From Methanosarcinales archaeon (lineage in GTDB: Archaea; Halobacteriota; Methanosarcinia; Methanosarcinales; Methanocomedenaceae), in the NCBI GenBank assembly GCA_030638625.1, contig DAOWEE010000279.1:1-5415 (forward strand): DNA of 5,415 nt, in the 5' to 3' direction. Positions 1-5,415 of the stretch are shown here, piece by piece. Under the pieces are notes generated by a model. That model worked only from the letters and a program-made list of their open reading frames with translations. It was not told the origin of the DNA and did not search any database. Both the position numbers and the translations under genes were made by a program. Within the stretch, counting starts at the first letter, position 1. Each line of letters begins with the position of its first letter.

Positions 1-59
1 GTGGTCTTTCCGTGGTCTACATGGCCCACGATGCCGATATTAACAGTAGGTTTACTCAA
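1..59 (-). CDS. eif2g: Translation initiation factor aIF2 gamma subunit, N-terminal fragment
   Basis: Only the first 19 codons are inside the window; the rest lies beyond the left edge. Read on the minus strand they give MSKPTVNIGIVGHVDHGKT. Residues 12-19 (GHVDHGKT) are the P-loop of a translational GTPase, and the preceding VNIGIVGHVDHGKT is typical of archaeal/eukaryotic IF2-gamma. This protein is the GTPase core of the aIF2 heterotrimer, which brings initiator Met-tRNA to the ribosome. EF-1A usually has a different lead-in (NLxxIGHVDHGKST), and SelB is a weaker alternative. The start is a TTG at 59-57: the codon directly upstream in frame is TAG, so it cannot begin earlier, and a GGAGG lies 10 bases upstream. 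The gene is the main pointer to an archaeal host. The fragment is short, so identification rests on the P-loop neighbourhood alone. Confidence 0.85.
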   Translation of the reverse strand, partial: MSKPTVNIGIVGHVDHGKT

Positions 60-69
60 CTATGTGTGT

Positions 70-74
70 CCTCC
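70..74 (-). promoter_or_regulatory. Ribosome binding site for aif2g
   Basis: GGAGG on the minus strand, 10 bases upstream of the TTG start at 59. It matters because the start codon is TTG and the frame is closed by TAG immediately upstream, so this site and the stop together fix the start. Confidence 0.75.
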
Positions 75-114
75 AGTGATAAAATGGAAAGTAATGATGC
101 TCTATTGTTGTATT

Positions 115-127
115 CTTTATATTTAAT
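115..127 (-). promoter_or_regulatory. Probable archaeal TATA box for aif2g
   Basis: The minus strand reads ATTAAATATAAAG, a good match to the archaeal TATA (box A) consensus. It lies about 60 bases upstream of the TTG start, in the 81-base gap between fxsA and aif2g. Transcription starting about 25 bases downstream (near position 95) would give a leader of about 35 bases that includes the GGAGG site. This suggests aif2g has its own promoter even though fxsA reads towards it. It is a consensus match only, with no direct evidence of use. Confidence 0.6.
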
Positions 128-140
128 ATCATTGATGAGG

Positions 141-545
141 TTACACATACTGACCGGGTTGGGTATAGACAATTTGTCCTGAGCGTATCTTTTTACCGGC
201 CCAGTTCTTGAGGTATTTCTTGAACACGAGCCTGGTGCCGGGTATAAGCAGCGAAAAGCCGGTAAGGTCGGTGAGTATACCAGGGGTAAGCAGCAATATG
301 GCGCCAATTAACACCAGCATGCCATCAAACAGGGCATCGCCGGGCATCTGGCCGAAAGACATCTCACTCTGGATGCGGCGCAGTACTCCCAGCCCCTGAT
401 GCTTTGCCAGCGCGGCCCCTGCTATGCCTGTGATGACGACAATTCCCAGGGTGGGCAGGAGTCCCAGCTGTCTGCTCATTTCCATGAGTATGTATAGCTC
501 TACAAAGGGAACTGTAACAAAGAGTATCAATAAATGTCCAAACAT
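141..545 (-). CDS. fxsA: FxsA family membrane protein
   Basis: A 134-residue integral membrane protein of the FxsA family. Hydrophobic segments lie at about residues 4-22, 28-48 and 74-92, with a further short hydrophobic stretch near 95-102. Family marks visible are PFVELY near the N terminus (Pro13, Glu16), TGIAGAALAKHQGL at about 39-52, a loop with GDALFDG at 69-75, and LLLTPGILTDLTGFSLLIPGTR at about 84-105. A basic tail follows (KKYLKNWAGKKIR). Escherichia coli FxsA is somewhat longer (about 158 residues) and was named because its overproduction relieves F-plasmid exclusion of phage T7; the biochemical function is unknown. The ATG at 545 begins directly with the first membrane segment, as is usual. 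I see no good ribosome binding site in front of it, so the mRNA may be leaderless. It lies 81 bases upstream of aif2g on the same strand, with no terminator visible between them. Confidence 0.85.
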   Translation of the reverse strand: MFGHLLILFVTVPFVELYILMEMSRQLGLLPTLGIVVITGIAGAALAKHQGLGVLRRIQSEMSFGQMPGDALFDGMLVLIGAILLLTPGILTDLTGFSLLIPGTRLVFKKYLKNWAGKKIRSGQIVYTQPGQYV

Positions 546-570
546 ATTATGAGCATAGAATCTAATCAGA

Positions 571-580
571 GTTAATAGTA
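571..580 (-). promoter_or_regulatory. Possible TATA-like element for fxsA
   Basis: The minus strand reads TACTATTAAC, centred about 30 bases upstream of the fxsA ATG. Together with the lack of a Shine-Dalgarno sequence, that spacing would suit a leaderless archaeal transcript starting at or just before the ATG. The match to consensus is weak. Confidence 0.3.
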
Positions 581-586
581 ATCATG

Positions 587-592
587 CAGGAG
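587..592 (+). promoter_or_regulatory. Ribosome binding site for the tautomerase gene
   Basis: CAGGAG, 7 bases upstream of the ATG at 600. It supports this start, which also places the catalytic proline directly after Met1. Confidence 0.65.
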
Positions 593-599
593 TGAAATC

Positions 600-800
600 A
601 TGCCAATAATCACATTAGACGGACCCCTTATGACAAAAGAACAGAAGAAAGACATAGTAGAATCCTTCACCCGTGAAGCCGTAAGGGTCACAGGTATCCC
701 AACCCAGGCGTTCATCGTACTCATCAACGAGAACGACCCGGACAACGTAGGCGTGGCCGGGGAACTGCTGTCCGAGCAGATGGCAAAAGCCCGGAAATAA
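600..800 (+). CDS. 4-oxalocrotonate tautomerase family protein (DmpI-like)
   Basis: A 66-residue protein starting MPII. After removal of Met1 the new N-terminal proline would be the catalytic general base of the tautomerase superfamily, which moves protons in keto-enol tautomerisation of 2-hydroxymuconate-type substrates. The length and the late motif NVGVAGELLSE at about residues 49-59 match small 4-OT/DmpI-type proteins, which form hexamers from trimers of dimers. By hand alignment with the Pseudomonas 4-OT, the positions of Arg11, Arg39 and Phe50 are not conserved here (roughly Met/Thr, Ile and Val), so the true substrate is unlikely to be 4-oxalocrotonate. No aromatic-degradation genes lie nearby. 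The gene is divergent from fxsA across 54 bases and is followed 69 bases later by a ferredoxin gene. The family is confident; the substrate is unknown. Confidence 0.88.
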   Translation: MPIITLDGPLMTKEQKKDIVESFTREAVRVTGIPTQAFIVLINENDPDNVGVAGELLSEQMAKARK

Positions 801-818
801 ATACAATCCGAAACCTTC

Positions 819-837
819 TTATTGCAGCAGGCAATAA
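819..837. repeat. Perfect 7-bp inverted repeat between tautomerase and ferredoxin genes
   Basis: TTATTGC (819-825) and GCAATAA (831-837) are exact reverse complements separated by AGCAG. The repeat lies in the 69-base gap, 33 bases before the ferredoxin ATG. It could be a dimeric regulator's operator or a small hairpin in a readthrough transcript. No T-tract follows it on the plus strand, so it does not look like a terminator. Confidence 0.5.
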
Positions 838-857
838 AACGCATTAGTAATTATTGT

Positions 858-862
858 GAGGG
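858..862 (+). promoter_or_regulatory. Ribosome binding site deciding the ferredoxin start
   Basis: GAGGG, 7 bases upstream of the ATG at 870. The same frame stays open upstream to a TTG at 822, but that would add 16 unconserved-looking residues and has no comparable ribosome binding site, so I take ATG 870 as the start. Confidence 0.6.
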
Positions 863-869
863 TATCCAA

Positions 870-1115
870 ATGGCAAAGAAAGATAAGAAATTGGTGCTGG
901 AGGATGAGAGCTGCATTGGCTGCGGCATCTGTACGACCGTATGTCCCACCAACCTAAAGAAAGAAAAGGACATAAACTTTGATGTGGACACTGAGCCCAG
1001 GGCCATTGCTGTATCAAACGGGAAGGCTTTTATCGATTATAACGAGTGTGTGGCTTGCGGAATATGTGCAAAGACATGTCCGGGCGATTCACTGACCATT
1101 GAAATCCTGGCATAA
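870..1115 (+). CDS. 2x[4Fe-4S] ferredoxin
   Basis: An 81-residue soluble electron carrier with two full CxxCxxCxxxCP motifs: Cys15, 18, 21, 25 followed by Pro26, and Cys60, 63, 66, 70 followed by Pro71. This is the two-cluster bacterial/archaeal ferredoxin pattern, in which the fourth cysteine of each motif usually binds the other cluster. The motifs are 34 residues apart, longer than in the smallest clostridial ferredoxins, with a charged linker (KKEKDINFDVD). The N terminus is lysine-rich (MAKKDKK) and there is no signal or membrane segment, so it is cytoplasmic. Such small polyferredoxins in methanogens often serve formylmethanofuran dehydrogenase (FwdG-like) or heterodisulfide reductase, but no partner gene is present here, so I give no symbol. 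A hairpin and T-tract follow 21 bases after the stop. Confidence 0.88.
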   Translation: MAKKDKKLVLEDESCIGCGICTTVCPTNLKKEKDINFDVDTEPRAIAVSNGKAFIDYNECVACGICAKTCPGDSLTIEILA

Positions 1116-1136
1116 CAGCACTTCATTGAAGTAATC

Positions 1137-1169
1137 AGGGTATCTACCCTACCTTCTTTTTTTTATTTT
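1137..1169 (+). terminator. Hairpin plus T-tract terminator after ferredoxin gene
   Basis: AGGGTA (1137-1142) pairs with TACCCT (1145-1150), or five pairs with a four-base loop. A pyrimidine run at 1152-1169 with eight consecutive T residues follows. Archaeal termination depends mainly on the T-rich tract. A small palindrome CTTCA-T-TGAAG sits just upstream at 1121-1131. It lies 21 bases after the ferredoxin stop and about 100 bases before sbcD, so it would separate the two transcripts. Confidence 0.6.
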
Positions 1170-1220
1170 CATTCAGCTTAGTCCGAACTGGTTCCGGGCA
1201 AACCCTAATCATCAATCACC

Positions 1221-1232
1221 ATTTTTTTAATC
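1221..1232 (+). promoter_or_regulatory. Possible TATA-like promoter element for sbcDC
   Basis: The A/T-rich ATTTTTTTAATC lies about 40 bases upstream of the sbcD ATG. A start about 25 bases downstream, near 1250-1255, would give a short leader. The match is loose. The rest of the 1116-1267 gap holds only the terminator and a six-base palindrome ACCGGT at 1255-1260. The sbcD ribosome binding site is weak (GGTAGG at 1258-1263). Confidence 0.35.
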
Positions 1233-1267
1233 AATGCTGACATAATGTCTTCAAACCGGTAGGTCAC

Positions 1268-2461
1268 ATGCGCATACTACACACCTCAGACTGGCATATA
1301 GGCCAGAAGATATATGACGAGCCAAGACTGGACGAGCATACCCGCTTCCTTGACTGGCTGCTGGACACCATCATTGAAAGGGAAGTGGACATCCTGCTGG
1401 TCTGCGGGGACGTGTTCGACTCATCAGTACCCCCAGCCGGGGCCGCAGACCTGTACTACCGTTTCCTGTTTGACCTGTACGAAAAGACCCGCGCACATGC
1501 CGTGATAATTGCCGGCAACCACGACTCGGCGGTACGGCTGGCTGCACCCAGGGAGTTCCTGCGCATGGGCCGCATACACGTGGTAGGCGGCATCAGCGAG
1601 CCGGCCCGGGAATACGTGGTACACCTTGATGTAGACGGCACATCTGCCGCCTTTGCCGCCGTACCCTACCTGAACGAAGGTGAAATCCTGTCCCATGTAC
1701 CGCTGGAGGGGGGAGTGGAGCGGTCCATGCGCTACCGCGAGGCCGTGAAACAGATATACCAGGATTGCCTGGCGGCAATGGATGCCGATGTCATAATTCT
1801 CATGGGACACTACTTCATCAAGGGCGGCACGACCAGCGACTCTGAACGGCTGGTGCAAATTGGCGGCATACACCCGGTCAGGACTGACGACTTGCCCGAT
1901 GCGGATTATATCGCACTGGGGCACCTGCACCGCCCCCAGCACATAAAGGGGAACGGCTGTCCTGTAGTGTATTCAGGCTCACCCCTGCCCCTGAGTTTCA
2001 AGGAAGCCGAATATGACAAGAAGATATTATTAGTAGATATTGAGGATGAATGCAAAATTGAAGAGGTCACGGTGCCCGTGTTCAGGGAACTGGTACGCCT
2101 GGAAGGGAATCTGGACGACCTGATGGCAAGGGCCAATTTCGAGGACTGGAAGGACAAATATATCGAGGTGAAGGTGCATCTGGACGGGGGCGCCGTCGGG
2201 ACAGGGGATACCCTGCGACAGGCATTTGCCAACAGGGGCGGGAAGGTGCTGGTCGTGGAGTCAGTGCTGCCTGATTTTAAAGGGGAGCCCATATCATCCG
2301 AGGACATAAAAACAAAATCTCCTGTCGAAATTTTCCGTGACTATTATAAGTACACTAATGGCGAGGACGCATCTCCTGAAGAACTGGATGAACTGCTCAC
2401 CACATTCAATGAACTGATGGAGTTCACACGTAAAGAGGGTACCAAGGAGGGGGAGACTTGA
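1268..2461 (+). CDS. sbcD: SbcD/Mre11 DNA repair nuclease
   Basis: A 397-residue metallophosphoesterase-type nuclease, close to the usual length of bacterial SbcD (about 400). All five metal-site motifs are present: D8-x-H10, G47-D48, GNHD at 83-86, GH at 180-181 and GHLH at 218-221. With SbcC it forms the complex that opens DNA hairpins and processes double-strand-break ends, using Mn-dependent endonuclease and 3'-5' exonuclease activity. The opening RILHTSDWHIG, RFLDWLL at about 26-32, YSGSPLPLSF at about 235-244 and a C-terminal PVEIFRDYY segment that should contact SbcC are SbcD features; archaeal Mre11 more often opens with AHIADIHLG. After the nuclease domain comes a capping domain, from about residue 270 on. 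It overlaps sbcC by four bases, which implies translational coupling. The ATG is well placed because the first motif begins at residue 2. Confidence 0.96.
   Translation: MRILHTSDWHIGQKIYDEPRLDEHTRFLDWLLDTIIEREVDILLVCGDVFDSSVPPAGAADLYYRFLFDLYEKTRAHAVIIAGNHDSAVRLAAPREFLRMGRIHVVGGISEPAREYVVHLDVDGTSAAFAAVPYLNEGEILSHVPLEGGVERSMRYREAVKQIYQDCLAAMDADVIILMGHYFIKGGTTSDSERLVQIGGIHPVRTDDLPDADYIALGHLHRPQHIKGNGCPVVYSGSPLPLSFKEAEYDKKILLVDIEDECKIEEVTVPVFRELVRLEGNLDDLMARANFEDWKDKYIEVKVHLDGGAVGTGDTLRQAFANRGGKVLVVESVLPDFKGEPISSEDIKTKSPVEIFRDYYKYTNGEDASPEELDELLTTFNELMEFTRKEGTKEGET
2446..2450 (+). promoter_or_regulatory. Ribosome binding site for sbcC, inside the end of sbcD
   Basis: GGAGG, 7 bases ahead of the TTG at 2458, within the last codons of sbcD. 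It decides the sbcC start: no ATG near this point gives the conserved KLLSLRLRNINSF opening, and the TTG overlaps the sbcD stop as TTGA. Confidence 0.85.
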
Positions 2462-5415
2462 AACTCCTGTCACTGCGCCTCAGGAACATCAACAGTTTCA
2501 GGACTGATATACACCTGGACTTCACGCAGGAACCGCTATGCTCTACATCCCTGTTCGCCATCACCGGCCCTACCGGTTCAGGCAAGACCACACTGCTGGA
2601 CGCTATAACAGTGGCCCTGTATAACCAGACGCCTCGTCTGAACGGGAATGGTACAAGCCACCCATCAAATCTTTTAAGCCAGGGAGCGGATGAAGGAGCG
2701 GCAGAGGTCGTGTTTAAAGTTGGTGGTCTGGAATACCTGGCACATTGGCGTGCTAAGCGCAACCGCAAAGGCGATATCAAAACCGAAGTAGAACTGCTGA
2801 ATGCAGTTACCGGGGAACTCATCACCAATCGCAAGAAGGGAAAAGGCAATCATGACCAATCTGACATGTCTGTTGCAGAGGCAGTAACCGAAATATTGGG
2901 CATGGATTTTAAAGCGTTTAAGCGTTCCATCCTGTTGGCACAGGGCGATTTTGCGGCATTCCTGAAAGCCAATGCAGATGAGAGGAGGCAGATTCTTGAA
3001 GCCACTACCGGTATGGGACTATTTGAGGAGCTAAAAGAAAGCCTGAACCAGCAAGTAAGCAAAGTCACAAAGGAGTATGAAATAGCGAGGGGCGGTTTTG
3101 AGAATGTCCCTGAAGTTACTCCTGAAGATATCCGTGCAGCTGAGGTCGAACTTGCGGCACTTGAAAGCGAACTGAAACGGCTCAACGAAGAGAGAACTGT
3201 CGTTCAAGAGGAAAAAGCAGAGGAACAGCGGCGTGAGGATGCCCACACAAAGTTAAAAGAGAACAGGCAGCGCCAGCAGGACCTCCTTTCCATGAAGCAC
3301 GATATGGATGCCCTCCGGCAGGAGATGCAGCGGGCACAGCGGGCTGCAGATATCCGGTCAGAGATGGAAGCATACCTGACTGAAAAAAAGCGAATTGAAG
3401 ACCTGCATAGCGCACTGGAAGAGGGGAGAAAAGAACGGGAAAAAGTACAGCAAGAGTGCAGTGTGGCAAAATCAAAATATGATACTGCATCCCTGGAATT
3501 TGAAAAGTTCAGGGGGGGGGTTGAGCAGAAAAGAGTGACCTATAACGATGCTGCAGTACTTGAAACCAGTGGACAAAAGCAACTTGATGAGGGTGATAAA
3601 CGCCAGCATGAAGCCGATGGCCTGAATGCAAAACTGGACGAACTGAAAGGTCTTATCAATCAAAAGAGTGATGAGATTTCTGCACTTGAAACACAACTTG
3701 ACAATGACAGGGAGTACCTTAAGAATAATCCACTGCCCGATGATGCTGATGACCTGCTGACACGGAGCTCGCAGATTGCGGCCCAACTGGGTGAAATGGC
3801 GAAGTCACTCGGGCAGAAGCGCGAATCGCTTGACAGGGAAAATAGTGAACACAAGGCAAAGACCGCAGAACTTGAAGGGGTCGTGAAAGAAGGTAAAAGG
3901 CTTGATAAAAATAAGTCGGATATTCTTGCTCGGCTGGATGATGCAGAGAAAGCTCTGGAACCCCTGACCGATGAAGGGGATGGGCAGTACTGGCGTACTA
4001 TCAGTTCGGCATGGGATGAGGTAAGGGGTGCAGGTGGGCGATTCCTTGAATTGTATGACGGGCTTATTGCAACATTCGGCGGCGGCAGTACAGGTAATGT
4101 AACTGCTGCCGGCACAGAGTTAACCCCTGCCATCAGGGAATTCAACGAAACCCTGCACTCATTCAAGCACAAAACTGAACTACAAAACCAGCAGCTATTG
4201 ACTGCAGAGGAAAAGGTCAAACGCTGCCAGGCTGAAGAAAAAGCGGTCGCTGCCGCCAACCAGGCTCTTATTTTGCGAAGAGAACATCTTGCAACCGGTG
4301 AACCGTGCCCGGTATGCGGTTCTATTGAACACCCGGATGCCGATAAGGTTGAGCCGGAGGGAATTGATTCAATCGATGGGGCACGGGAAAATGTACTCAC
4401 TGCCGAAGCAGAACTGGAAGCATCAAAGCAAGACCTTGAATCAGAATTCCGGGAACTATCAGACCTTGCAAGAAAGAATGTCAAAGCTTACAATGATAAA
4501 TTATCAGATATTGATACCCTGGTAAAAAAGAAGGAATCTGCCCGAAACGATATGAAACTTATTGAACAGCAGGTTCAGACAAACAGTACTAATGTAGAGA
4601 CATTGGACAGGCAGATTGAAAGCACTGTGCAGAAAATGCAGGGAATATCTGCTGAAATTCAGTTAATGGAAGAAGGCATTGCTAAAAGCAATGAGCAGTT
4701 CATGTTAATTATTCCTCCGGCGTTTTCAGGTGAACCGCCTGCATCAGCTCTCGATAAATTTAAACAACATATCTCAGATGCCAGGGAATGTCGCAGCCGA
4801 ATGGAACAAAACGGCATCAAAGTGGGAGAACTTAACGCTTCAGTAGTTGAGAACACCAGGCGTCTTGAAGAGGATACGGCACGCTATAACAGTCTGCTGG
4901 AAACGGGAGCAGGGTACAGGGATGAGGGGGGGAGGCTGTTGGAGCAGGTTAAGGAAATGACCGGCGGTATGGGAGTAGATACTGCGCGTTCGGTACTGGA
5001 AGCCAGCCTTAAGGAAAGGGAAGAACAGCGCAATGCCTTACTGGATAAGTACAGGCTGGCAGAAACCAAATTAACAGAAATTACGGCGCAGTTAAAGGAG
5101 CAGGAAGCCGACCTTGACAGGACACGCAAGGCTCTTGAAACTGGAAAGTCCGCATACATGCAGGCACTTGAAGGTGCGGGTTTTGAATCAACTGAGGAAC
5201 ATATTTCCTGCTTCAGGGAACCGGCGTGGCTGGATGGGAATAAAGAGGTGCTCCGGAAGTATGGAAATGATGTCAATACTGTGGAAGAGAACATAAAAGC
5301 ACATGAAGCGGTCTTTGCCAAAAAGCCATTCAATGCCGGTGACCTGCCGCATATACTTGAGCGGGAGCAGGAACTCATTAACTTTATTGAAGAGAAGAAC
5401 TCCAAAAAAGGGGAA
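2458..5415 (+). CDS. sbcC: SbcC/Rad50 DNA repair ATPase, C-terminal end outside window
   Basis: An uninterrupted 986-codon frame from a TTG start to the right edge, with no stop, so the 3' end is missing. Residues 1-170 form the N-terminal half of an ABC ATPase: opening MKLLSLRLRNINSF, Walker A GPTGSGKT at 37-44, and Q-loop LLAQGDF with Gln162. From about residue 200 the protein is Glu/Lys/Leu/Gln-rich coiled coil, broken near 502-565 by a glycine-rich stretch. The zinc hook CPVCGSIEHP has Cys617 and Cys620; two subunits join there through one zinc ion. The return coiled coil runs to the window end. The ABC signature, Walker B and D-loop should follow outside. The CPVCGSxEHP hook and LFAITGPTGSGKTT are typical of bacterial SbcC. 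If the arms are equal, I expect the full protein to be around 1,200 residues, longer than E. coli SbcC (1,048). It forms an operon with sbcD. Confidence 0.95.
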   Translation, partial: MKLLSLRLRNINSFRTDIHLDFTQEPLCSTSLFAITGPTGSGKTTLLDAITVALYNQTPRLNGNGTSHPSNLLSQGADEGAAEVVFKVGGLEYLAHWRAKRNRKGDIKTEVELLNAVTGELITNRKKGKGNHDQSDMSVAEAVTEILGMDFKAFKRSILLAQGDFAAFLKANADERRQILEATTGMGLFEELKESLNQQVSKVTKEYEIARGGFENVPEVTPEDIRAAEVELAALESELKRLNEERTVVQEEKAEEQRREDAHTKLKENRQRQQDLLSMKHDMDALRQEMQRAQRAADIRSEMEAYLTEKKRIEDLHSALEEGRKEREKVQQECSVAKSKYDTASLEFEKFRGGVEQKRVTYNDAAVLETSGQKQLDEGDKRQHEADGLNAKLDELKGLINQKSDEISALETQLDNDREYLKNNPLPDDADDLLTRSSQIAAQLGEMAKSLGQKRESLDRENSEHKAKTAELEGVVKEGKRLDKNKSDILARLDDAEKALEPLTDEGDGQYWRTISSAWDEVRGAGGRFLELYDGLIATFGGGSTGNVTAAGTELTPAIREFNETLHSFKHKTELQNQQLLTAEEKVKRCQAEEKAVAAANQALILRREHLATGEPCPVCGSIEHPDADKVEPEGIDSIDGARENVLTAEAELEASKQDLESEFRELSDLARKNVKAYNDKLSDIDTLVKKKESARNDMKLIEQQVQTNSTNVETLDRQIESTVQKMQGISAEIQLMEEGIAKSNEQFMLIIPPAFSGEPPASALDKFKQHISDARECRSRMEQNGIKVGELNASVVENTRRLEEDTARYNSLLETGAGYRDEGGRLLEQVKEMTGGMGVDTARSVLEASLKEREEQRNALLDKYRLAETKLTEITAQLKEQEADLDRTRKALETGKSAYMQALEGAGFESTEEHISCFREPAWLDGNKEVLRKYGNDVNTVEENIKAHEAVFAKKPFNAGDLPHILEREQELINFIEEKNSKKGE
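3512..3520 (+). repeat. Homopolymer of nine G in sbcC
   Basis: A run of nine G within the codons AGG GGG GGG GTT, encoding Arg-Gly-Gly-Val at about residues 352-355 in the coiled coil. The frame is open on both sides as given. It is the longest G run in the window; others are G7 at 4926-4932 and G6 at 1708-1713. Such runs are prone to replication slippage and to sequencing error. Confidence 0.9.

Noticed and set aside
1..59. EF-1A or SelB as the left-edge GTPase
   Set aside because: The lead-in PTVNIGIVGHVDHGKT fits IF2-gamma better; EF-1A normally has GHVDHGKST, and SelB commonly has GHIDHGKT. The fragment is too short to exclude SelB completely.
56..307. Minus-strand open frame overlapping the end of fxsA and the aif2g leader
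   Set aside because: It overlaps fxsA in another frame and ends inside the aif2g ribosome binding region; its sequence shows no domain or conserved pattern.
822..869. N-terminal extension of the ferredoxin to a TTG at 822
   Set aside because: It adds 16 residues with no ferredoxin character, crosses the inverted repeat and lacks a good ribosome binding site, while ATG 870 has GAGGG 7 bases upstream.
1116..1267. tRNA, small RNA or CRISPR repeat in the gap before sbcD
   Set aside because: I see no cloverleaf or repeated units; the gap is accounted for by the hairpin plus T-tract and a probable promoter.
1424..1942. Minus-strand open frame (172 codons) opposite sbcD
   Set aside because: It is a shadow of the GC-rich sbcD gene; the plus strand encodes conserved nuclease motifs through the whole stretch.
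3660..4484. Long minus-strand open frame (274 codons) opposite sbcC
   Set aside because: It is a serine-rich shadow of the coiled-coil coding strand, with no recognisable domain, and is fully covered by a well-supported gene on the other strand.
141..5415. A phage-defence island built around FxsA and SbcCD
   Set aside because: FxsA has a historical link to phage T7 exclusion and SbcCD acts on foreign or hairpin DNA, but the genes are on opposite strands, separated by unrelated genes and a terminator, and no integrase, toxin or known defence domain is present.

Overview
The window looks like a piece of an archaeal, probably euryarchaeal, chromosome with roughly 50% GC. The main evidence is at the left edge. 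On the minus strand, the first 19 codons match the start of the gamma subunit of archaeal translation initiation factor 2 (aIF2-gamma), including its GHVDHGKT P-loop. They are preceded by a GGAGG ribosome binding site and an archaeal-style TATA element. A 2x[4Fe-4S] ferredoxin and a T-rich terminator fit the same picture. A Methanosarcinales/ANME-type methanogen or methanotroph is my best guess, but nothing here proves the genus.

Layout: positions 1-59 (minus) are the start of aif2g, running off the left edge, with its promoter and ribosome binding site at 70-126. Positions 141-545 (minus) encode an FxsA-family membrane protein reading towards aif2g. Positions 600-800 (plus) encode a small 4-oxalocrotonate tautomerase-family protein, divergent from fxsA across a 54-base gap. 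Positions 870-1115 (plus) encode a small ferredoxin, separated from the tautomerase gene by a gap holding a perfect 7-bp inverted repeat. Positions 1116-1267 hold a hairpin plus T-tract and a probable promoter. Positions 1268-2461 (plus) encode SbcD/Mre11. Positions 2458-5415 (plus) encode SbcC/Rad50, which starts on a TTG overlapping the sbcD stop and runs off the right edge after 986 codons.

The dominant unit is the sbcDC (mre11-rad50) operon, a DNA double-strand-break and hairpin-processing nuclease complex. SbcD is the two-metal nuclease. SbcC is the ABC-type ATPase with long coiled coils and a CPVC zinc hook. Both proteins look like the bacterial SbcCD branch rather than the Mre11-Rad50 pair usual in archaea, which makes this locus a candidate for ancient transfer from bacteria. 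The other four genes are housekeeping or small metabolic genes with no evident functional tie to it.

I found no CRISPR array, tRNA, rRNA, insertion sequence or clearly new defence system. The points most worth a second look are the bacterial-type SbcCD in an archaeal setting, a G9 tract in sbcC where a one-base slip in either direction would hit a stop almost at once, a tautomerase that seems to lack the classical catalytic arginines, and the inverted repeat ahead of the ferredoxin gene.
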